23,956 nucleotides of DNA from UBA6164 sp045107135 (lineage in GTDB: Bacteria > Patescibacteriota > Gracilibacteria > BD1-5 > UBA6164): positions 1-23,956 of the forward strand of contig JASFZI010000040.1 of the NCBI GenBank assembly GCA_045107135.1, written 5' to 3'. The translations under genes and the position numbers were made by a program. The notes beneath the pieces were generated by a model, which did not search any database, was not told the DNA's origin, and worked only from the letters and a program-made list of their open reading frames with translations. Below are positions 16,586-23,956 of the stretch, piece after piece; the stretch's first letter is position 1; each line of letters begins with the position of its first letter.

Positions 16586-17317
16586 ATGAAAAAAATAACC
16601 TCTATATGACTTTGTAATATAAAAGCCTTTACATTAATAGAATTATTAATTGTAACAACGATTATAGTTTTAATGTCCGCCTCATCAATTTTTTATTTTC
16701 TTGATTTTGTGCAAGAACAAGAAATAAGTCAAAAATTATTCATTATTGAAGATGATATTAAATTATTGGATAAAAAGGTTAAAAATTATGATATTTTAGA
16801 TTATGAATTATTGTTTAATACATTAAGTACAAAAAATAAATCATATATAACATATATAAATAATTTTGATACCATAAATCAAGAACTGGTTATAAATGAT
16901 ATTTCATTATCATGAACAATATTATCTATAAACTCTTGAATTTGAAAGATTCAGATATTCAAAAATAATAAACTTTATATAAATCAAATAATTGATAGAA
17001 GTAATAATTATGACTATATCTTTAATGATTATCCAAACTATAAAATTACATGAACCTTTTCATGAGAAATATTAAACGATATAATACTTAATTATTTTTC
17101 TGAAGATAATCTTTATCCTGAAAATAATAATAATTTAGAACTAATAAATATTAATACAAAAGAAAATAAAACAGGTCAGAATATAGCTGATTTAAAAATT
17201 ACAAATATTTGATGAAATAAAAAATTATATAGCGATTGAATAGAAATATCAGATAACGAAGTATATTTATTTTTTGAAAATAATTGAAAAGAAAAATTTA
17301 TAAAAATAACTAAATAA
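16586..17317 (+). CDS. Type IV prepilin-like protein
   Basis: A 243-aa secreted pilin-type subunit. The short basic leader MKKITSIGLCNIKA precedes the class III signal AFTLIELLIV (14-23), where prepilin peptidase would cut before Phe15, leaving Glu19 as the conserved mature position 5. One hydrophobic helix (15-37) is followed by a soluble, Asn/Lys/Ile-rich domain that I cannot assign. Type IV pilus genes are common in these lineages, used for attachment. No PilB, PilC or PilD is next to it; it sits among wecA-like and fmt genes, so it may be a minor pilin or a pseudopilin. Confidence 0.85.
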
Positions 17318-17318
17318 T

Positions 17319-18272
17319 ATGAAAATAGTATTTTTTGGTACAGGAGAGTTCTCTAGAAATATTTTAGAATGAATATTAAAAGACAAAAGTATTGATGTTT
17401 GACTAGTTGTATCTCAACCAGATAAACCAATTTGAAGAAAAAAAATAATTACAAAAACTCCAGTAAAAATATTAGCTGAAGAAAACAATATAAAAATACT
17501 ACAACCGGAAAAATTAAAAAATAATACTGAGTTTTTCAAAGAATTAGAATGATTTGATTTTATTGTAGTAGTTGCTTATTGAAAAATAGTACCAAACGAA
17601 GTTTTAGATGCTCCCAAATATTGATGTATAAATATTCATGGATCCATTCTTCCAAAATATAGATGAGCAAGCCCAATTCAAGAAGCTATAAAAAACTGAG
17701 ATTTAGAAACATGATTGACTATAATGTATATGTCTGCATGAATGGATGAATGAGACATTCTAGACATCAAAAAAGTGAATATAGACAAGTTAGACAAGAC
17801 AATAGATATATTTAAAAAATTTGAAGAAATAGGGGTAAATCTATTAATAAATACTCTAAACTGAATACTTGACTGAACTGTTAAATGAAAAAAACAAGAT
17901 GATAAAAAAGCAAGCTATTGTTCTAAAATTTCCAAAAAAGATTGAGAAATAAATTTTAAAAAAGATTCTTGAATAGATATTTATAACAAATATAAATCAT
18001 ACTATTCTTGGCCTTGAATCTATACTTTTTATAATAACAAAAAACTTAATTTAGAAGAAGTTGAATTAATAGACAATGAAATAGCATCAGATATATGAGA
18101 GGTAATTAAAACAGATCTCGATGCGGCTTGACCGTATAAAAAAAATATCTGAATAACTACTATTGACAACAAAATATTAATTTTAAGACAAGTTAAACTT
18201 GAATGAAAAAAAAGTATGGATATACTCTCTTTTATAAATTGAAATAACGATTTTTTAGATTATAAATTTTAA
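17319..18272 (+). CDS. fmt: Methionyl-tRNA formyltransferase
   Basis: Formylates Met-tRNAi for translation initiation using 10-formyl-tetrahydrofolate. The product has 317 aa (E. coli 315). The N-terminal Rossmann domain starts MKIVFFGTGEFSRNIL; VVAYGKIVP (84-92) and NIHGSILPKYRGASPIQEAI (105-124) carry the catalytic Asn105 and His107, and GMDEGDI the Asp143. The C-terminal OB-like domain is present. Most glycines are UGA, even in the catalytic loop. It follows the prepilin gene by one base (TAATATG). It is the functional partner of def at the other end of the window. Confidence 0.96.
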
Positions 18273-18275
18273 GAT

Positions 18276-19037
18276 ATGTTAAACATAGCACTAAACACTT
18301 TTAAGGAAATTACTAGAAACAAATTTTTATATTTGATACTATTTTTTGCCTTTGTATTTATAATTTTCTCTGTTGCTTTATGAAAACTAACTATTTGAGA
18401 TGATAACAAAATTATAGTTGATTTTTGATTAGCAATGATTGAAATTTTTTGATTAGTCTGAGTATTGTTTGTATGATCTCAACTACTTTTCAAAGAAATA
18501 GAATGAAAAACTATATTTTTAATTTTAAGTAAACCTATTAAAAGATATGAATTTATACTTGGTAAATTCATGGGGTTTTCTGCAACAATAGCACTTATAG
18601 TAGCTTTACAATCTATTCTATTTTTAATAGTATTAGCTCTTAAGGGTATTGATATAACAAGCCTAATAACCTTTTCACTACTATTTACTTTTTTCAAACT
18701 TGAAATTTTATTATCACTAGTATTCTTCTTTTCTACATTTATGTGAAATATGCTTACTATTTTAGTGACACTTATGATATATTTTTTAAGTCACAGTTTT
18801 ACTATATTAATAGATATTGCTAATAGATCAGCTAATACAGTTACATTATATCTAGCAAAATGATTACAATTATTGTTTCCTCCATTTGAAGCATTAAATA
18901 TAAAAGATGTAATAGGTAGTTTTTCAAACTTTAATGCTAACTATTTTTTACTAAATTCAGCTTATTCAATAGCTTACCTAACTGTTATTTTATTTTTTAC
19001 TGTACTAATTTTTAATAAGAAAAAATTTGAAAATTAA
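18276..19037 (+). CDS. ABC-2-type transporter permease
   Basis: A 253-aa membrane protein with about six membrane helices. The cytoplasmic loop KEIEGKTIFLILSKPIKRYEFILGKF (as EIEGKTIFLILSKPIKR, about 68-84) is the hallmark of the ABC-2 exporter permease fold, which moves lipids, polysaccharides or drugs with a separate ATPase. No ABC ATPase gene is in the window, so its partner must be encoded elsewhere. The ATG lies 3 bases after fmt; prmC overlaps its 3' end by 11 bases. The substrate is unknown. Confidence 0.82.
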
Positions 19038-19839
19038 AAAAAATATAGACTTAATCATTCAAAAAATAACTGGCCTTACTAAAGGGCAGTTATTTTTAAA
19101 TCCAAAAATAGACCCAAAATTTAATCTCTTAATAGATGAATCTATTAGAAGATTAAAAAGCTGAGAACCTATAGAATACATAATTAATAATGCAGAATTC
19201 TACTCATTAAATTTTTATGTAGATTCAAACGTTCTCATTCCAAGAAATGATACTGAAATTATGGTAGACAAAGCAATTGAAACAATAATTGAATTAGATA
19301 AATCAGCTTTAATTGATGTTTGAACCTGAAGTTGAATCATAGCTATTTCAATAATTAAAAATACAAAAAAAATAAACAACTGTTATAGTGTTGATATATC
19401 AAGAAAAGTTTTAGAGGTAACAAAAAAAAACATAGTAAAACACTGACTTCAAAAAAGAATCCAAACTATTAAATCTGATCTACTTATAAAATTCATATGA
19501 AACACTGATTATCCTTTATGTAAAAATCTTATAATAACAGCAAATTTACCATATATAAAAACATGAGATTTTAAAAACATAAGTACTGAAACTATAAAAT
19601 ACGAGCCTAAATTAGCCTTATTTGGATGAAAAAATACAGGTTTTGAATTGTATGAAATATTAATAAAAGAATGTTTATTATTAAAAAAATTAAATAATTT
19701 AAATAATATATATCTCTTTATAGAAATATGATTTGATCAAAAAGAATATTCAAGCAAATACTTAACTAAACTTTGATTAAAACATAATTATTTTAAAGAT
19801 GAGTGATGAATTGAGAGATGCATCAAAGTAAAGTTTTAA
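19027..19839 (+). CDS. prmC: Peptide chain release factor N5-glutamine methyltransferase
   Basis: Methylates the glutamine of the GGQ motif in release factors using S-adenosylmethionine. The product has 270 aa (E. coli 277): an N-terminal helical domain (1-55), VLIPRNDTE (69-77), the AdoMet loop DVGTGSG (97-103), catalytic-site ANLPYI (172-177) and PKLALFGG (194-201). The usual NPPY is NLPY here. The start is TTG at 19027: an in-frame TAA lies at 19006-19008 and no ATG comes before the conserved region. It overlaps the permease gene by 11 bases. If UGA is glycine, an RF2 is not expected, leaving RF1 as the substrate. Confidence 0.92.
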
Positions 19840-19863
19840 TGTCAGATTTTTTGCTTTATATAA

Positions 19864-19875
19864 TATCATATGATA
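19864..19875. promoter_or_regulatory. Perfect 12-bp palindrome upstream of the Nudix-like gene
   Basis: TATCATATGATA lies about where the -35 region of the following promoter would be. A dimeric regulator could bind there, but in AT-rich DNA such a palindrome can arise by chance. Confidence 0.3.
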
Positions 19876-19897
19876 AAATAAACATAAATTATTATAT

Positions 19898-19903
19898 TAT
19901 AAT
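19898..19903 (+). promoter_or_regulatory. -10 box of the Nudix-like gene, possibly giving a leaderless transcript
   Basis: A perfect TATAAT ends 8 bases before the ATG at 19912, so transcription would start at or within two or three bases of the start codon. No -35 hexamer is visible at 16-17 bases. Confidence 0.5.
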
Positions 19904-19911
19904 AAACACCC

Positions 19912-20934
19912 ATGAGTATAAATATGATGAATGATCCTTCTTTAAAAGAGCAAAGAGAAGAGTTGTTAAAATTAAATAACGATTTACTTTTTTGAGTATA
20001 TTCATTAAAAGAAGAAAATAACAAAGAGTTAAAGCTAGATTATTTAGAAGATGTTTTAACATGTTATCCAAATCAATTTGATAACCTAAAATGAATAACT
20101 GAAAATTCTGATATTACTATAGTTAATTTATGAGCATTAAGAAAATGAGAAATTGAAGTTTTAAGTTGAAAAAAACAAGATATAGTTAGTCCTGTATTAT
20201 TATCAAATTGAGTAATAGAATTTGTAGAAGCAAAAAGTAAAAACTGAGAAGTAAGAAAACACTTAATTTCAACACTAAGAGATGGTTGAGCTGCTGATAA
20301 ATTACAAAGAACAACTACTGCTGGGAGAAATAGTTGAGATAATCTAAGTGAAGATTTAGAAAGAGAACATATTGAAGAATCTCCATTCCTATGATATGAT
20401 AAGGATTGAAAACTAGCATTAGCAACAACAGATAATTCTACTGGGTCAAAAAAACTACTGAAAGAATCAATCAACTTTTTCTTAGAAAATAAATATTTAA
20501 AGCCCTGAGATGAGAATTACAAATTTGTTAAAAAAATTTTTGAAAGAAACTTCCCTTGAATTATGTATGATAAACTTAGTGAGATTTTAGATAACATTAT
20601 TGATAACGATAGAATTTTTACCTATACCCACAAAACAATAAATGATTTTGAATGACTAGAAGAGGATATTAAAAAAGTATCCTTGAAAAATTCTAAATGA
20701 AGATATTTTGTATATTTTGATAGAGATAATAATACTATTGAATACAGATTACTTAGAACTATTACATGATTTAATGATTGATTTAAGCCTCTATCAAAAA
20801 AACCATCTAGGTTATATTTAGAAAGTGAAAATCAATATCCTAAAATCCCAAGAATTGAAAAAGCAACTAATTGATATGTTCCAACTATTAAATACTTTAG
20901 TGAAAGGGTAGAAAATTTATTATTGAAAAAATAG
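19912..20934 (+). CDS. Nudix-like protein of unknown function
   Basis: A 340-aa soluble protein. Residues about 110-170 resemble a Nudix hydrolase: KHLISTLRDGGAADKLQR is followed by GRNSGDNLSEDLEREHIEES, close to the Nudix box (G-x5-E-x7-R-E-U-x-E-E-x-G) but one residue short after the first Gly and with no Gly after EES. The REHIEE core that holds the metal is kept. Regions before (1-100) and after (170-340) are not recognised. It may hydrolyse a nucleoside diphosphate derivative or have lost that activity. UGA is used heavily for glycine. It ends in TAG. It likely has its own promoter. Confidence 0.6.
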
Positions 20935-20976
20935 TAAATAACATTAAACTAATATAAATAATATTATATAAAACTT

Positions 20977-21648
20977 ATGTGATTAGAAGATTACACTCCT
21001 GAAATAGAATCATCTGAATGAGGTTGAAATTCTGCTGAGGCAGCTAAAGATGCCAGTGAAAAATATAAAGAATCTACCAAAAAGGCCTGAGCTAAAGTTG
21101 CAAAAACTCAAAAAGATGAAAAAAAAGCTAAAAAATATGATTTTTTATTGGCTGGTTTTTTAGTGAAAATTATTATAAATAAAAAGTATGATTCAATTTT
21201 AGAAAGTCTATTTGCTCCAATGCATGCTGGTTTTTCTTCAAGTTTTATTTTGTGAATTTTGTCACTCATTTATATTGAAGTTAGTAATAAAATCAGAGAA
21301 GTATCAGAAAAAGAACAAATAAAATTTTTATATAATTCAAAAGATGAAATAGAAGAATTTGATGACAATCATATAAATCCTCAAATTAAAAATAGAATAA
21401 ATTACTGGGTTGAAGATATTGTTGATAGCGTAACCCTAGAATATTCAGATATTCAAACAATAAAGCTAAAATCATTATTAAAAACAGATAAAGACTTATT
21501 ATTAACATATACATCCCAAGTATTTAGCTTTTTCTTAAAAGAAATAAATATAAGTATTTCTGAAACCAAGTCTTTAAATATATCTGAATTTATTATTTCA
21601 GAAATTAAAAAATCTGTTGATAAATTAGAGGTAAAAAATATATTATAA
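20977..21648 (+). CDS. Protein of unknown function
   Basis: A 223-aa protein that I do not recognise. UGA is the second codon (MGLEDYTP) and recurs in SSEGGGNSAEAAK, so the standard code would show only the C-terminal half. Residues about 18-55 are Lys/Ala/Glu-rich and probably a coiled coil or disordered linker; 85-103 (GFSSSFILGILSLIYIEV) is one possible membrane or buried helix; the rest is charged and helical. The ATG is 42 bases after the Nudix-like gene, preceded by TATATAAAA. A strong terminator follows the stop. Confidence 0.7.
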
Positions 21649-21670
21649 AAAGCCCTTTACGGGGCTTTTT
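21647..21670 (+). terminator. Terminator before fusA
   Basis: AAAAAGCCC (21647-21655) and GGGCTTTTT (21662-21670) form a 9-bp stem with a 6-base loop and a terminal U-run, overlapping the stop codon of the preceding gene. It separates fusA from the upstream operon. Confidence 0.88.
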
Positions 21671-21687
21671 ATAAAGCAAAAAAACAT

Positions 21688-21715
21688 TTGACAAATATTT
21701 AATATTGCATAAAAT
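21688..21715 (+). promoter_or_regulatory. fusA promoter
   Basis: A perfect TTGACA (21688-21693), 16-base spacer and TAAAAT (21710-21715). The start near 21722 gives a leader of about 34 bases with no Shine-Dalgarno sequence before the ATG at 21756. Confidence 0.82.
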
Positions 21716-21755
21716 TCGCTCACAAATAAATTTTTAAATTTTTAATCTTACTAAG

Positions 21756-23900
21756 ATGGCTAAAGTAACTCCTTTAGATAAAATTAGAAATATAGGTATT
21801 ATTGCCCATATTGATGCAGGTAAAACAACTGCTACAGAAAGAATTTTATACTATACTGGTAAAATTCACAAAATTGGTGAAACTCATGATGGTGAAGGTA
21901 CAATGGATTGGATGGAACAAGAACAAGAAAGAGGTATAACAATTACTTCTGCCGCTACTACTTGTTTTTGGAAAGATCATCAAATAAATATTATTGATAC
22001 TCCTGGTCATGTGGATTTCACAATTGAAGTAGAAAGGTCTCTTAGAGTTCTTGATGGTTGAATTGCTGTATTTGATGGTTCTCAATGAGTTGAGCCTCAA
22101 TCAGAAACTGTTTGGAAACAAGCTGATAAATATGAAGTGCCTAGAATCGCATTTATAAACAAAATGGATAAAATGGGTGGTGATTTTGAAATGTCTATTG
22201 AAACTATTAAAAAAAGATTAGCTTGAGATAAAGTTGTTGCTATTCAATATCCTATTGGAGCTGCAGAAACTTTTATTGGTATAGTTGATCTTGTTGAAAT
22301 GAAAGCTTTCCATTTTGAAGGTGATTCTGGTGAAGATATTAAAGAAATTGATATCCCTGCTGATATACTAGCAAGATGTACAGAATTAAGAGAAGAAATG
22401 GTTGAAAAAGTTGCTTGACTAGATGATGATTTAATGGAAAAATATTTTGATAAAGGTGACTTAGACGTTGCTGATATCAAAAAAGGTTTAAGAAAAGCTG
22501 TTAGTAATAATGAATTATATGCTGTAGTTTGTGGTTCTGCACTACAAAATATTGGTGTACAAATGGTTATTGATGCTGCTGTTGATTACTTACCTTCTCC
22601 TGTTGATGTTAATGACGCTAAAATTGATTGTAAAGATGTTGATACTAAAGAAGTTTTTAAACAAATTCCAGTTGCAAATGATTCATCACTAGCTGCTATT
22701 GCATTTAAAATCGCAACTGATCCATTTGTAGGTAGACTAACTTTTACTAGAGTATATACTGGTACAATCAAATCTGGATCATATATTTATAATGCTACTA
22801 CTGGTTCTAAAGAAAGAGTAGGTAGATTATTACAAATGCATGCAAATGATAGAGTAGAAATACAAGAAATTACTGCTTGAAATATTGGTGCAATTATTGG
22901 TTTAAAAAATACTAAAACAGGTGATACTTTATGTGATATAAATGATAAATTTTTAGTTGAAGCTATTGAATTTCCTGCTCCAGTTATATCTATTTCAGTT
23001 GAGCCTAAATCTAAAAGTGACCAAGAAAAAATGGGTATAGCTCTTAGTAAATTAGCTGAAGAAGATCCTTCATTTAAAGTTGCTACTAATCCTGAAACTG
23101 CTCAAACTATTATTTCAGGTATGGGTGAACTTCATCTTGATATCATTGTAGATAGAATGAGAAGAGAATTTAAAGTAGAATGTAATGTTGGTAAACCTCA
23201 AGTTAGTTACAGAGAAACACTTAAGGTTGTTGCTAAAGATGTTGAACATAAGTTTTCTAAACAAACTTGAGGTAGAGGTCAATATGGTCATGTTGTTATC
23301 ACTTTTGAACCATATAAAGAAATGGATGAAGATGATATTAAAGCTGAATTAAAAGAAAAACCTACTAATAAATTTGTTAACAAAATTGTTGGTGGTACTA
23401 TTCCTAAAGAATATATTCCTGGTGTACAAAAAGGTTTAAAAGAAGCATATAACAGAGGTTTTGTTGCTGGTTACCAAATGGTTGATATTAAGGCTACATT
23501 AACTTTTGGTTCATACCATGAAGTTGATTCTTCTGAATTATCATTTAAATTAGCTGCAAGTAAAGCTTTCCAAGAAGCTTGTAGAAAAGCTCAAGCTACT
23601 TTACTTGAACCAATTATGAAAGTTGAAGTTAATACTCCTGAAGAATATATGGGGGACGTTATCGGACAAATAAATTCAAAAAGAGGTAGAATTGAAGAAA
23701 TGAGTGACAGAGGACAAGCAAAAATTATAGCTGCTTATGTTCCATTATCTGAAATGTTTGGTTATATGACTGATTTAAGATCAGCTTCTCAAGGTAGAGC
23801 TACTTATGCTATGGAATTTGACCATTATGAAGAAGTTCCTACTAATGTTGCTACAAAAGTTAGAGAAGATAGAGGATTTGTTCTTCCAGATGAAGATTAA
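21756..23900 (+). CDS. fusA: Elongation factor G
   Basis: GTPase that drives ribosomal translocation and, with RRF, ribosome recycling. The product has 714 aa (E. coli 704). The G domain shows the P-loop AHIDAGKT (17-24), switch I ERGITITSAA, DTPGH and NKMD; domain IV and the C-terminal domain V (GDVIGQINSKRGRIEEM) are complete. In-frame UGA occurs at only six of about 55 glycines, including LDGG, SQGVEPQ, TGGRGQYG; neighbours use UGA for most glycines. Codons are strongly biased to T-ending (GGT, GCT, GTT), fitting high expression. It is not linked to rpsL, rpsG or tuf. It is flanked by terminators and has its own promoter. Confidence 0.99.
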
Positions 23901-23920
23901 TCATATTACTTTACAAAATA

Positions 23921-23955
23921 AAAAAAATATTCCTAATATTAGGAATATTTTTTTT
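23921..23955 (+). terminator. Terminator after fusA
   Basis: A palindrome centred at 23937/23938 (TCCTAATATTAGGA extended by AAAATATT/AATATTTT) ends in a run of U, 20 bases past the fusA stop. A-rich on the other side, it may also work for a convergent gene beyond the window. Confidence 0.82.
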
Positions 23956-23956
23956 A

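Noticed and set aside
19027..19837. HemK/PrmC as a ribosomal L3 methyltransferase (PrmB)
   Set aside because: The length and C-terminus fit PrmC, and the L3 loop here (GSIGNRKPTKV) lacks the glutamine that PrmB modifies.
20073..20474. 133-aa open frame on the minus strand
   Set aside because: Antisense to the Nudix-like gene, whose UGA codons read as harmless TCA on the other strand. Frames at 13756-14172, 18479-18697, 21846-22100, 22244-22480 and 22586-22771 are likewise shadows.
1..23956. UGA = Trp (Mycoplasma-type code 4) as an alternative
   Set aside because: In-frame TGA falls at conserved glycines, not tryptophans, in EF-G, deformylase, PrmC, Fmt and ribosomal proteins; real Trp positions use TGG.

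Overview
The window reads as coding DNA only if UGA means glycine (translation table 25). With that code it holds 35 closely packed genes on both strands; with the standard code nearly all of them break. The decisive cases are in-frame TGA at invariant glycines: the EF-G G-domain, the peptide deformylase GLAAPQIG and EGCLS motifs, the PrmC DVGTGSG loop, the Fmt NIHGSILP motif and many ribosomal proteins. Tryptophan is encoded by TGG throughout. No gene ends in TGA: 28 stop with TAA and 7 with TAG. Low GC, almost exclusive AGA for arginine, no Shine-Dalgarno sequences and no rpmD (uL30) between rpsE and rplO all fit the Candidate Phyla Radiation, specifically Absconditabacteria (SR1) or Gracilibacteria. 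I cannot separate these two from this stretch.

Layout. 1-1158 (+): the 3' end of a ClpB/ClpC-type chaperone, then peptide deformylase. They converge on a shared terminator with the ribosomal cluster. 1195-11435 (-): a 20-gene S10/spc superoperon in the order rplC, rplD, rplW, rplB, rpsS, rplV, rpsC, rplP, rpmC, rpsQ, rplN, rplX, rplE, rpsN, rpsH, rplF, rplR, rpsE, rplO, secY. A strong promoter at 11550-11577 and a structured leader drive it. secY appears to be uncoupled by a terminator and its own promoter, with a REP-like palindrome in its 5' leader. rpsJ (S10) is not at the head of the cluster. 11640-12811 (-): a stand-alone GHKL ATPase and a REP-associated HUH transposase (RAYT) whose own coding sequence contains a palindromic repeat. 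12932-13708 (+): a membrane-anchored alpha/beta hydrolase. 13793-19839 (+): a tight run of pheS, an unknown membrane protein, a WecA/TagO-like glycosyl-phosphate transferase, a prepilin-like protein, fmt, an ABC-2 permease and prmC, joined by overlaps or one-base gaps. 19912-21648 (+): a Nudix-like protein and an unknown protein. 21756-23900 (+): fusA (EF-G) with its own promoter and terminators on both sides.

How it works together. Most genes serve translation: ribosomal proteins, PheRS alpha, formylation and deformylation of the initiator Met (fmt, def), release-factor methylation (prmC) and EF-G. SecY serves membrane insertion and secretion. WecA/TagO, prepilin, ABC-2 permease and hydrolase genes point to cell-surface work, as expected for a host-attached or predatory epibiont, but that lifestyle is inferred from the group, not seen here.

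No stretch over 300 bases lacks a gene. The longest gap, 11436-11639, holds the ribosomal promoter and leader. I see no tRNA, rRNA, CRISPR array or replication origin.
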